Shown: one piece after another, positions 32,980 through 41,358 of the stretch
Layout of the letters: each line of letters begins with the position of its first letter
Numbering within the stretch: the stretch's first letter is position 1
Assembly (NCBI RefSeq): GCF_017876515.1
Contig: NZ_JAGIOC010000001.1
Span: 2,976,001-3,040,000 of the forward strand
From: Brachybacterium fresconis
Lineage (GTDB): Bacteria; Actinomycetota; Actinomycetes; Actinomycetales; Dermabacteraceae
Direction: 5' to 3'
Length of the DNA: 64,000 nucleotides
Made by a program: the position numbers and the translations under genes
The notes under the pieces: generated by a model
What the model was told of the DNA's origin: nothing
Database searches by the model: none
Seen by the model: the letters and a program-made list of their open reading frames with translations, nothing else

Positions 32980-34493
32980 CAGCGGTTCTCCTTCACGGAT
33001 ACGGCGAGGGCGTCGGCGGCCGCGGCCCGCGGTCCCGAGGTGACGATAGTGGTGAGCAGCTCGCCGACGGCGACGACGAAGTCATCGCGCTCGGCCAGGG
33101 GCTCGGACAGGCAGCCGCTCTCGAGGAGGGCACGGGCGTGCTCGGCAGGGGTGGTGGCGCGGGCGGCGATCCCGGCCAGGCGCGACTGATCCGGATCGCT
33201 CATCGCCCGTGCCTGCTCGCCGGGCTCGAAGCCGCGGGGCGGGACGACGCAGGCGAACCAGGCGGCGACGGTCAGCGCGAGCAGAGCCGGCATCCGCCCC
33301 TGCTCCAGATGGAACAGGGCCGGCGTCGGGATCCGCTGCGGCAGTCGCATCGACCCGTCGGACCCCACCTGACGGGTGCGATGACCGAGGTCATGGTTGT
33401 GCCAGCGGTGCGTGAGGTCCTCGATGTACTCCTCGACGTCGAAAGCCGACGGGAGGTCGATCGTGGGCAGGTTCTCGCCCCGGATCAGCGCCAGGGTGGC
33501 GTCCGCGATCCAGTCCTGCTCGAAGGAGGCGGGGATCGTGGCGCGGCCATCGAGCGCCCCGAGGTAGGCGATCAGGGAGTGCGGCCCGTTGAGGATCCGC
33601 AGCTTGACCTGCTCGTACTTGCCCACCTCGTCGGACATGATCGCGCCTCCCAGATCCCAGGCGGGACGCCCCGCGGGAAAGTGGTCCTCCATCACCCACA
33701 TGGAGAACTTCTCGGCGCGCACCGGGGCGCCGTCGCGCACTCCCAGCAGCTCGGCGACCTGGTCGGTGGTGCCGGGCGTGGTGGCCGGGACGATGCGGTC
33801 CACCATCGCGTCGGGGAAGGCGACCTGCTCGCGGACGTAGGACAGCACGTCCTCGGCGGCCCCGGAATGCTCGAGGAACTCGGTGACCATGGACCGGGCG
33901 GTCTGCCCGGCGGCGGAGACGTTGTCGCAGGGCAGCACGGTGAACGGCTCCCCGCTGGGCGCGCGTTCGGTGAGGCCGCGGGCGAGCAGGCCGATCACGG
34001 AGCGGGGATTTCTCGGGTCAGAGAGGTCCGCACGGATGGGAGCGGAGTCGACGTCGAGGTGGCCGGTGCGCGGGGAGACCGCGTAGCCGCCCTCGGAGAC
34101 GGTCAGGGTGAGGATCCGGCGCGCGGCGGTCGCGATCTCGCGGACGACGGCCTGCGGCTCCTGCGCCATCACGCCGAATCCGCGGTGCACGTCGACCAGG
34201 TCGGCGCGGGTGCCGGTGTCCGCCAGCTCGAGCACGCCGTACAGGCCGTCCTGCGCGGCCATCGGGTCCACCACGGAGCGGGAGCGGTTCGCGAAGCCGA
34301 TGATGCCCCAGTCCCCCTCCTCGGCCGCGAGCGCCCGGGCCGTGTGCACCGCGGCATGGGCCCGATGGAAGGCACCGAGCCCGAGGTGGATGATGCCGGC
34401 GCGGGCGGGGTCGCGCGGGGCGGAGGCGCCGAGGCGGGGCAGGCCGGAGGCGCTCGTCCGGTCGAGGGCGGGGATGGAGCCGGAAGACGGCAC
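32979..34493 (-). CDS. uxuB: Mannitol dehydrogenase-family protein, probably D-mannonate oxidoreductase
   Basis: A 504-residue NAD-dependent long-chain polyol dehydrogenase. IIHLGLGAFHRAHAAVHTAR is the nucleotide-binding start, and VGKYEQVKLRILNGPHS the catalytic Lys signature shared by mannitol, tagaturonate and fructuronate reductases. Next to KDG kinase, KDPG aldolase and, 10 kb away, ManD, the fructuronate-to-mannonate role is most likely; mannitol or altronate are alternatives. The GTG at 34493 follows AGGAGG. It is the first gene of a four-gene leftward operon. Confidence 0.82.
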   Translation of the reverse strand: MPSSGSIPALDRTSASGLPRLGASAPRDPARAGIIHLGLGAFHRAHAAVHTARALAAEEGDWGIIGFANRSRSVVDPMAAQDGLYGVLELADTGTRADLVDVHRGFGVMAQEPQAVVREIATAARRILTLTVSEGGYAVSPRTGHLDVDSAPIRADLSDPRNPRSVIGLLARGLTERAPSGEPFTVLPCDNVSAAGQTARSMVTEFLEHSGAAEDVLSYVREQVAFPDAMVDRIVPATTPGTTDQVAELLGVRDGAPVRAEKFSMWVMEDHFPAGRPAWDLGGAIMSDEVGKYEQVKLRILNGPHSLIAYLGALDGRATIPASFEQDWIADATLALIRGENLPTIDLPSAFDVEEYIEDLTHRWHNHDLGHRTRQVGSDGSMRLPQRIPTPALFHLEQGRMPALLALTVAAWFACVVPPRGFEPGEQARAMSDPDQSRLAGIAARATTPAEHARALLESGCLSEPLAERDDFVVAVGELLTTIVTSGPRAAAADALAVSVKENR

Positions 34494-34637
34494 GGGAACC
34501 TCCTGGTCGATGGCCGGTCATGCCGCTGCACCCGAGCCGCCGTCGGACGGTGGCCGCAACGGACGGGAGCGACGTGCTGGACCGGGAGCGCGGAGTCCGT
34601 CGCCGACCGTCGGGGCCTCGCGCTCCCTGTGTTCGTT

Positions 34638-34678
34638 TTGTGATGCGGAACCACAATTTCGGGACGCGTAACAGTCTA
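34638..34678 (-). promoter_or_regulatory. Promoter and palindromic operator of the hexuronate operon
   Basis: On the minus strand TAGACT (34673-34678) is the -10 box. Just downstream TTGTG and CACAA (34638-34642 and 34652-34656) form an inverted repeat with 9 bases between, inside the leader. This is typical of a GntR or LacI operator. Confidence 0.45.
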
Positions 34679-34838
34679 GCAATGCGGCGGCCCGGTCCGG
34701 TGGCGGGATCCCGGGGATGGGCGTCGGGGCAGGCGGTACGTGCCTCTCGGTGCGGAGTGCGCGGCACTGTCGGCGTGACCCCGACGGGCTCCGGCGCTCG
34801 CGAGCTCCGGGAGCTCGCGAGCGCCGAGCCGTCGGTGC

Positions 34839-35927
34839 TCAGGCTCCGGGGGCGCGCAGCACGCGGGCCTGCTGCTGGGCCTGCAGCGCCAGCTCGACGG
34901 CCTTGAAGGCGTGCTCCTGTGTCATCGCGTTCTCGGTGCGGTTCAGCACGTCGAGCACGAGCTCGCCGAAGAACGGGTAGCCCACCTTTCCGGTGGCGTC
35001 GATGCGGTGCTCGCCCTCGCTGTCGACGAGGATGACCTGGCCGCCGCCGTTGTCGGTGGTGACGTCCACGTACTTGCGCAGCTCCATGTAGCCCTCGGTG
35101 CCCAGGATGAAGGTGCGGCCATCGCCCCAGGTCCGCAGCCCGGCCGGGGTGAACCAGTCCACGCGCACGAAACCGCTCGCGCCGGAGGACAGGGCGATGT
35201 GGGCGTCGCCGTAGTCATCGAGCTCGGGGTAGTCCCCATGGGCGAAGTTGCCGATGGAGCTGGAGAGGATCTCGGCATCGTGCGAGCCGGTGAAGGTGAG
35301 CATCTGCTCGAAGTTGTGGGAGCCGATGTCGGTGAGGATGCCGCCGTAGCGGGAGCGCTGGTAGAACCAGTCCGGCCGCGTGGTCGGGTCGCCGAGGCGG
35401 TGCGGGCCCATGCCCTGGACCTGGATCACCTCGCCGATCGCGCCGCGGTCGATGTACTGGCCGGCCAGCACCGCGGCCTCCACGTGCAGCCGCTCGGAGT
35501 AGTAGACCATGTACTTCTTGCCGGTGCGCTGCACGGCGGCCTCGGCCTCGGCCAGCTGGTCGAGGGTGGTCAGCGGGGTCTTGTCGGTGAAGTAGTCCTT
35601 GCCGGCCTCCATCACGCGGATGCCCAGCGGGGCGCGGTCGGCGGGCACCGCGGCGGCGGCGACCAGCAGCACCTGCTCGTCGGCGAAGATCTCCTCCTCG
35701 CTGCCGGCGATCTTCACCTCCGGGAACTGCTCGGCGAAGGCCTGGGCGCGCTCGGGCTGGGGGTCGTAGACCCACTTCGGGGTGCCGCCGGCGCCGATCA
35801 GGCCCTGCGTCATCCCGTTGATGTGGCCGTGGTCGAGATGCATGACGGCGAAGACGAACTCGCCGGGCTCGACGACCGGCTTCGGCATCGCGGCCGGCGC
35901 GTAGTTGGCTCCTTCGGAGACAGCCAT
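34839..35927 (-). CDS. Gfo/Idh/MocA-family oxidoreductase
   Basis: A 362-residue dehydrogenase-like protein. The N-terminus VEPGEFVFAVMHLDHGHING replaces the usual GxGxxG with a His-rich loop, and TDKTPLTTLDQLAEAEAAV has TDK where EKP is common. GGILTDIGSHNFEQMLTFTG carries the active-site Asp and His. The AAGGACC upstream of the ATG at 35927 fixes the start. Its neighbours are the hexuronate operon and a transporter on the other strand. The substrate is unknown; the altered motifs mark a diverged subgroup. Confidence 0.86.
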   Translation of the reverse strand: MAVSEGANYAPAAMPKPVVEPGEFVFAVMHLDHGHINGMTQGLIGAGGTPKWVYDPQPERAQAFAEQFPEVKIAGSEEEIFADEQVLLVAAAAVPADRAPLGIRVMEAGKDYFTDKTPLTTLDQLAEAEAAVQRTGKKYMVYYSERLHVEAAVLAGQYIDRGAIGEVIQVQGMGPHRLGDPTTRPDWFYQRSRYGGILTDIGSHNFEQMLTFTGSHDAEILSSSIGNFAHGDYPELDDYGDAHIALSSGASGFVRVDWFTPAGLRTWGDGRTFILGTEGYMELRKYVDVTTDNGGGQVILVDSEGEHRIDATGKVGYPFFGELVLDVLNRTENAMTQEHAFKAVELALQAQQQARVLRAPGA

Positions 35928-36291
35928 GAGGGTCCTTTCGAGAGATGTACAGGAACGGGACGGAGGCGAGATCGGTGTCGGCGCAGGGCAGGCGAGGTGC
36001 ATCGGCCCGGAGGACGAGGGCGGCGAGCCGCGGCATCGCGGATGGGCACCCCGACGCGGGAGAGGGATACATGCAGTGTCCTGCACCACGTTACTGGTCA
36101 CAGCGTCGTGCCAAGGGTTGCCAGCGCCGGCCTCGAGCAGCGGGAGGCCAGCCGCAACGTCGTGACCTCGGACAACTGTCCGGGGCACGGCCCGTCGGCC
36201 CCGACTATCGTGGAAGCTGCTCCACACCGCAGTGCCCGCGCTCGACGCGCACCGGCCCGGTGCACGGCTGCGGGCCCGGGAAAGGTTGATC
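35928..36291. promoter_or_regulatory. Divergent intergenic region
   Basis: No gene is supported. It must hold the promoters of the leftward oxidoreductase and the rightward transporter. A short palindrome TGCAG-TGTC-CTGCA (36072-36085) and a less GC-rich stretch (36085-36125) are the only marked features. AAAGG at 36281-36285 is the ribosome binding site of the transporter. Confidence 0.35.
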
Positions 36292-37863
36292 GTGATCGAG
36301 GTCCTCGAGGGGAGCCCGCTGCTCACGCTGTTCCTGGTCGTCGCCACCGGGGCCGTGCTGGGCGCCATCCCCTTCGGCCGCGTCCGCTTCGGCGCCGCCG
36401 GCGCGCTGTTCACCGGCCTCGCCCTCTCGGCGGTCGCGCCCCACCTGGGCGCCGGCATGGAGATCGTGCAGTCCCTCGGCCTCGCCCTGTTCGTCTACAC
36501 CGTCGGGATCTCCGCCGGCGCCGCCTTCTTCGCCACCCTGAACCGTCAGCTGCCGCTGCTGGCCGCCGCCACGGCCAGCACCGTCCTGGCGGCGATCGCG
36601 ACGATCGTGCTGGGGCACGTGCTGGGGATCGCCCGGGACCTGTCCCTGGGCCTGTTCACCGGCGCGCTGACCGCGGCCCCCGCCCTGGACGCCGCCGGTC
36701 GCGTGACCGGGAGCTCCGCCCCCTCGGTGGGCTACGCCTTCGGCTACCCGCTCGGCGTGATCGTCGGGATCGTGCTGGTCTCGACGGTCGTCTCCCGCAG
36801 CTGGCCCGGCCGCAAGGACACCCCGGCCCTGGCCGGCACCGGCCTGGCCTCCACGACGGTGCACGTGCTGAGGACCGTGAACCTGCGGGAGGTCCCGCAG
36901 TGGAGCGAGCAGCAGGTGCGCTTCTCCTACCTGCGCCGCGACGGGAAGGTGCGGGTGATCGTGCCGGGGGAGGACCTGCTGGCCGGCGACGAGGTGGTGG
37001 CCGTCGGCATGCCGGAGGCGGTCGAGGCGGTCACCCAGGAGCTGGGCGAGCACAGCGACCAGCACATCGCGCACGACCGCTCGCTGGTGGAGTTCACCCG
37101 GCTGACCGTCTCCAACCCCGATCTGGCCTCGCGGTCGATCGCCGAGCTGAACCTGTCGGTCCGCTTCGGGGCGGTGGTGACCCGGGTGCGGCGCGGCGAC
37201 CTCGAGCTGCTCGCCCGCGACGACCTGGTGCTGGAGCCCGGCGACCGCCTCGCCGTGGTCGTGGACCGCTCACGGCTCGACGCCGTCCACGCCCTCCTGG
37301 GGGACTCCGACCGCAAGGCCAGCGAGCTCGATGTGCTCTCCCTCGGGCTCGGCCTGGTGCTGGGCTTCGCGCTGGGCCTGGTCACGGTCCCGATGCCGGG
37401 CGGCGGCAGCTTCTCCCTGGGGCCGGCGGCGGGGCCGCTGCTGGTGGGCATGGTCCTCGGCGCCCTGCGCCGCACCGGGCCCGTGGTGTGGGCCCTGCCG
37501 GGCAGCGCCAACACCACGCTGCGCCAGCTGGGCCTGCTGCTCTTCCTCGCCGGGCTGGGCCTGACGGCAGGGCCCGACGTCGCCTCGGTGCTCGCCTCGC
37601 CGACGGCCTGGCGCGCGGCCCTGCTGTCCGTGGTCGTCGCCGCGCTCAGCTGCATCGCGATGCTGCTCGCGGCGCGGTGGGTGCTGGACCTGTCCGCCCC
37701 GCGGGCCGCCGGGGCCGTCGCCGGCTTCCTCGGCCAGCCCGCGGTGCTCGAGGCCGCCAACGCCAAGCGGGCCGACGAACGCATCGAGACCGCCTATGCC
37801 ACGCTGTTCGCCTTCTCCATCGTGGTGAAGATCCTGCTGGTCCCGGTCATCTGGAACCTGTAG
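36292..37863 (+). CDS. AspT/YidE-type transporter with RCK (TrkA-C) domains
   Basis: A 523-residue inner-membrane protein of the aspartate:alanine exchanger superfamily. Two blocks of about five or six hydrophobic segments each (residues 1-170 and 345-523) flank two cytoplasmic TrkA-C-like domains at about 185-340 (VIVPGEDLLAGDEVVAVGMP and LVLEPGDRLAVVVDRSRLDA). ALTAAPALDAAGRVTGSSAP and PGSANTTLRQLGLLLFLAGL are family duplication motifs. The GTG at 36292 follows AAAGG by six bases. The substrate is unknown; relatives exchange amino or dicarboxylic acids. Confidence 0.88.
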   Translation: MIEVLEGSPLLTLFLVVATGAVLGAIPFGRVRFGAAGALFTGLALSAVAPHLGAGMEIVQSLGLALFVYTVGISAGAAFFATLNRQLPLLAAATASTVLAAIATIVLGHVLGIARDLSLGLFTGALTAAPALDAAGRVTGSSAPSVGYAFGYPLGVIVGIVLVSTVVSRSWPGRKDTPALAGTGLASTTVHVLRTVNLREVPQWSEQQVRFSYLRRDGKVRVIVPGEDLLAGDEVVAVGMPEAVEAVTQELGEHSDQHIAHDRSLVEFTRLTVSNPDLASRSIAELNLSVRFGAVVTRVRRGDLELLARDDLVLEPGDRLAVVVDRSRLDAVHALLGDSDRKASELDVLSLGLGLVLGFALGLVTVPMPGGGSFSLGPAAGPLLVGMVLGALRRTGPVVWALPGSANTTLRQLGLLLFLAGLGLTAGPDVASVLASPTAWRAALLSVVVAALSCIAMLLAARWVLDLSAPRAAGAVAGFLGQPAVLEAANAKRADERIETAYATLFAFSIVVKILLVPVIWNL

Positions 37864-37946
37864 CGGCGCACGCGGCCCGGGGTGATGGCGCCGGACCGGT
37901 TCTCTGGTGCGCCGTTGCCCCCGGCGGGGTGGGGGTACGAGCAAAG

Positions 37947-38007
37947 TTTCGTCGCTCAGCGTGACCTCACGGCCTTAGGGCGGTTGAGGTCACGCTGAGC
38001 GACGAAA
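37947..38007. terminator. Perfect 23-bp hairpin between convergent genes
   Basis: Arms 37947-37969 (TTTCGTCGCTCAGC...) and 37985-38007 pair at all 23 positions around a 15-base loop, about 85 bases after the transporter stop and 40 before the end of the next gene. It probably terminates both transcripts. Confidence 0.65.
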
Positions 38008-38047
38008 GTCAGTCGGCGGCCGGGGCTGCGCTGCGTCGCCGGTCGGA

Positions 38048-39127
38048 TCAGGCCGTGACCCGCACGTCCTGAAGGGCGACCGCCGCAGGCCGCTGCACGG
38101 TGCTGGTGATCTCCTCGCGAGATCCGCTGCGGGAGGACGCCAGCACCGCGTTCATCACCTCGAGCACGTGCTGGCCGAGCTCGCCCGCGGCCCGCAGGTC
38201 GCTCCCGCGCGTCGCCATGTCCTGCAGCCCGATGCCGCGGGAGGCCTCCGCGTAGCCGGCGGCCACGGGCAGCGTCTCCCAGCCGTCACCGCCCAGTCGG
38301 CGGACCTCCACGTCCCCGGCGAAGTGGTTCGGATCCGGCACCGCGAGCGTGCCGCCGGTGCCGTGGATCTCGATCGGGTGGATCGTGGTGGCGACCGCGT
38401 CGAAGCTCATGACCAGCGTGGACAGCACCCCGGACTCATGCACGAGCACTCCGGTGACGTGGGTGTCGGTGCTGACCGGGATGACCTCGCCCGCACGGGG
38501 GCCGGAGCCGATGGTCCGTTCGCTGCGCAGACGGCTGGAGGCCCCGATCACCTCGGAGACCGGCCCCAGCAGCGTGACCAGGGCATGGATGTAGTACGGG
38601 CCCATGTCCAGCAGCGGACCCCCGCCGGGGACGTAGTAGAAGTCCGGCTGCGGGTGCCAGCGCTCGTGACCCGGGGTGACCATGGTGGCCATCGCCGCGA
38701 TCGGGGTGCCGATCGTGCCGTCGTCGATCGCGGATCGCGCCGTCTGGGTGCCGGTGCCCAGCACGGTGTCCGGGGCGCTGCCGACGACCACGCCGGCCTC
38801 CGCGGCGGCCGTCAGCACTCGCTGCCCCTCCTGGGTGGTGACCGCGAACGGCTTCTCCGAGTACACGTTCTTGCCGGCGGCGATCGCCCGCAGGTCCACG
38901 TCGGCGTGCGCGGCCGGGATGGTCAGGTTCAGGACCGTGTCCACCTCGGCATCGGCGATGAGCTCGTCGACGCTGAGCACCCGCACCCCCTCGCGCCCTT
39001 CGGCGGCGGCCTCCGCACGGGCCCGGTCCAGGTCGGCGACGGCCACCAGCTGGACGTCCGGCAGCTCATCGAAGCTCGCCAGGTACTGCCGCGAGATGAC
39101 CCCGCAGCCGATCATGCCGACCTTCAT
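38048..39127 (-). CDS. Gfo/Idh/MocA-family oxidoreductase (last gene of the sugar operon)
   Basis: A 359-residue dehydrogenase: KVGMIGCGVISRQYLASFDE is the Rossmann start and SEKPFAVTTQEGQRVL the EKP loop near residue 94. YVPGGGPLLDMGPYYIHALV carries the active-site acid and the conserved His/Tyr region. Its ATG overlaps the end of the ThuA gene by four bases. It is the last of six leftward genes starting with a sugar-binding protein, and resembles ThuB next to ThuA in Thu-type disaccharide systems, where glycosides are oxidised at C3. Confidence 0.9.
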   Translation of the reverse strand: MKVGMIGCGVISRQYLASFDELPDVQLVAVADLDRARAEAAAEGREGVRVLSVDELIADAEVDTVLNLTIPAAHADVDLRAIAAGKNVYSEKPFAVTTQEGQRVLTAAAEAGVVVGSAPDTVLGTGTQTARSAIDDGTIGTPIAAMATMVTPGHERWHPQPDFYYVPGGGPLLDMGPYYIHALVTLLGPVSEVIGASSRLRSERTIGSGPRAGEVIPVSTDTHVTGVLVHESGVLSTLVMSFDAVATTIHPIEIHGTGGTLAVPDPNHFAGDVEVRRLGGDGWETLPVAAGYAEASRGIGLQDMATRGSDLRAAGELGQHVLEVMNAVLASSRSGSREEITSTVQRPAAVALQDVRVTA

Positions 39128-39981
39128 CGGGTCGCCTCCGTCCTGCTCTGATCGCTGTGGCCGCTGTGGCCGCTGGGGCCGCTGTGGCCGCTGGGGCCGC
39201 TGTGGCCGCCGTGGTCGCCGTAGGGCTGGTCGCTGCCGCGCGCGGCCCACAGCAGGCCCCGCTCGATGATCGTGCGGACATTGGAGTCCTCGAGCACCTC
39301 GACGCGGTGGCCGGGCGTGGACACGAAGATCCGGCCCTCGCCCCACTGTCGGGTCCAGACGGCCGGGGAGGTGATCTCGCGGTGCCAGGGGTCCCACTCC
39401 CGCACCTTCTGCGTGGTGGTCGCGAGCACGTCGACGTAGTCGTCGGACAGCACCCAGTACTGCTCGGTGAGCAGGTCGAAGTCGCTGATCCCGCGGGTGA
39501 TCGGATGATGCGCGGCAGCCGGGAGCATGTTCACGGTGTGCGGCACGTAGTTGTCGGCCTGCTCGCCCCGGCGCTCGTCGGGGTGCTTGCCCGGGTGGCA
39601 GCCGAACTGGCCGCCGATCAGGGTGAGGTAGTCGGAGTTGTTGCGGTAGGAGTCGGCGATGCCGCCGTGCCAGCCGGCCAGGCCGGTGCCGGCCTCGACG
39701 GCGGCGCGCAGCCCCTCGAACTCCTCCTTCTCGATCGTCGACATCGTCACGCACTGGAGGATCAGATCCACGGTGCCCATGTACTCGGCGTCGGCATAGA
39801 TCGCGGGGGATTCCTCGACCCGCACGGTGAAGCCGTTCTTCTCGAGGAAGGGGATGAACATCTCGGTCGCCTCGACGGGCTGGTGGCCGTCCCAGCCTCC
39901 GCGCACGACGAGGGCGGTGCGGGGCGTGGGGTCCTCCTCGACGAAGATCCGGGTCGAGGCGGTGGTCTCAGGGTCGGTCAT
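39124..39981 (-). CDS. ThuA-domain protein with Gly/His/Ser tail
   Basis: A 285-residue protein of the ThuA (trehalose utilisation) glutamine-amidotransferase-like fold. RTALVVRGGWDGHQPVEATE, GLAGWHGGIADSYRNNSDYL and VVLS-like WVLSDDYVDVL segments are typical; several histidines (GWHGG, HHPITRG, HRVEVLED) could bind metal. The last 25 residues are a repetitive tail (GDHGGHSGPSGHSGPSGHSG), coded by a 9-bp DNA repeat. It overlaps both neighbours by four bases. Relatives help convert 3-keto sugars; the reaction here is not proven. Confidence 0.88.
   Translation of the reverse strand: MTDPETTASTRIFVEEDPTPRTALVVRGGWDGHQPVEATEMFIPFLEKNGFTVRVEESPAIYADAEYMGTVDLILQCVTMSTIEKEEFEGLRAAVEAGTGLAGWHGGIADSYRNNSDYLTLIGGQFGCHPGKHPDERRGEQADNYVPHTVNMLPAAAHHPITRGISDFDLLTEQYWVLSDDYVDVLATTTQKVREWDPWHREITSPAVWTRQWGEGRIFVSTPGHRVEVLEDSNVRTIIERGLLWAARGSDQPYGDHGGHSGPSGHSGPSGHSGHSDQSRTEATR
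39154..39216. repeat. Seven copies of a 9-bp unit inside the ThuA gene
   Basis: Units GCTGTGGCC/GCTGGGGCC, the last one degenerate. Because the unit is 9 bp, changes in copy number would only lengthen or shorten the tail, without a frameshift. Confidence 0.85.
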
Positions 39982-41285
39982 CGGGTGTGCTCCTGCGTGG
40001 TGGGGGTCTGTGAGGTGGTGGGGGCGCCGGCCGACGGCGCCGACGGGTCTCCGGCCGGGGCGCTCGGGGCGCCGCCCGGGACGTCCGCGGCCGACGGGGG
40101 AACGTCCTGCCAGTGGGAGCCGTCCGCCGAGCTGCTCTCGACGGCGGCCAGGACGCGCTGGACCTGCAGCGCCTCGTCGAACGACGGGGAGGGGTCGGTG
40201 CCCTCGCCGATCGCTCGGACGAGGTCGGCGATCTCGTGGGTGAAGGTGTGCTCGTAGCCCAGGCCGTGCCCGGTGGGCCACCACGCCGCGGCGTAGGGAT
40301 GCTCGGGCTCGGTGGTCAGCACCCGGGTGAAGCCCTGTCGGCCGCCGGGGGCGGTCGCGTCGTAGATCTCCAGCTCGTTCATCCGCTCGAAGTCGAAGGC
40401 GATCGACCCTGCCGAGCCGTTGATCTCCACGCGCATCGCGTTCTTGCGGCCCTGCGCCATGCGGGTGGCCTCGAAGGAGCCCAGCACGCCGCCGGCGAAG
40501 CGGGCGGTGAACAGGGCGAGGTCGTCGACCGTGACCCGGCCGCGCGCGCCGGAGGCGTCGCCGGTGCCGCCGAGACCCTGGGACGTGCCGGCGGCCGGGC
40601 GCGTGGGGACGACGGTCTCCAGGGTGCCGGCGACCGCGGCGATGTCCTGTCCGGTGATCCACTGGGTGAGGTCGATGATGTGGGCGCCGATGTCTCCGAG
40701 CGCCCCGGATCCGGCGGTGTCCTTGTCCAGGCGCCAGGTCATGGGGGCGTCGGCGTCGGAGAGCCAGTCCTGGAGGTACTGCGCGCGCACCTGGCGGATC
40801 TGCCCGACGAAGCCCTCGGCGACGAGCTGGCGCGCGTAGGCCAGCGCCGGGGTGCGGCGGTAGGAGAACCCGCAGATCGAGCGCACGCCGTGGGAGCGGG
40901 CGTCGGCCGCCGCAGCGGCCATCCGCTCGGACTCCTCCACGGAGTTCGCCAGCGGCTTCTCGCACAGCACGTGCTTGCCGGCCGCGAGCGCCGCCAGCGC
41001 GATCTCCGCGTGCGTGTCCCCCGGGGTGCAGATGTCGATCACGTCGATCTCGGGGTCCTCGACGAGGTCCTGCCAGCGGGTGGTGGTCCGCGCGAAGCCG
41101 TAGCGCTCGGCGGCCGCGGCCAGCGAGCTCTCGGTGCGCCCGGCGAGAGTGCTCAGCACCGGGGTCAGCGGCAGATCGAAGAAGCGGTGGGCGGTGCGCC
41201 AGGCATGCGAGTGGGCGGCGCCCATGAAGCCGTAGCCGACCATGCCGATGCGCAGCGGTCGGGCGGGGGCGGAAGGGGTGGTCAC
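39978..41285 (-). CDS. Gfo/Idh/MocA-family oxidoreductase
   Basis: A 435-residue member; IGMVGYGFMGAAHSHAWRTA is the nucleotide-binding motif, CEKPLANSVEESERMA the EKP loop, and LDKDTAGSGALGDIGAHIID the active-site Asp/His segment. This form with DxGAHxxD is usual in sugar and inositol catabolic operons. The C-terminus has a 50-residue Pro/Ser/Ala tail without clear function. GTG starts at 41285 and 41297 are both possible; I prefer the one closest to the motif. It is the fourth gene of the ABC-sugar operon. Confidence 0.88.
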   Translation of the reverse strand: MTTPSAPARPLRIGMVGYGFMGAAHSHAWRTAHRFFDLPLTPVLSTLAGRTESSLAAAAERYGFARTTTRWQDLVEDPEIDVIDICTPGDTHAEIALAALAAGKHVLCEKPLANSVEESERMAAAAADARSHGVRSICGFSYRRTPALAYARQLVAEGFVGQIRQVRAQYLQDWLSDADAPMTWRLDKDTAGSGALGDIGAHIIDLTQWITGQDIAAVAGTLETVVPTRPAAGTSQGLGGTGDASGARGRVTVDDLALFTARFAGGVLGSFEATRMAQGRKNAMRVEINGSAGSIAFDFERMNELEIYDATAPGGRQGFTRVLTTEPEHPYAAAWWPTGHGLGYEHTFTHEIADLVRAIGEGTDPSPSFDEALQVQRVLAAVESSSADGSHWQDVPPSAADVPGGAPSAPAGDPSAPSAGAPTTSQTPTTQEHTR

Positions 41286-41358
41286 TGCTGGTCTCACGAC
41301 TCCTCGGTGAGTGGGTGATACGGGTGGGGCGAGCGGTGCGCGGAACGGATCGGGACCC

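Noticed and set aside
36072..36085. Palindrome TGCAG-TGTC-CTGCA as a firm operator
   Set aside because: The arms are short and not clearly placed relative to a promoter; it is mentioned only in the intergenic entry.
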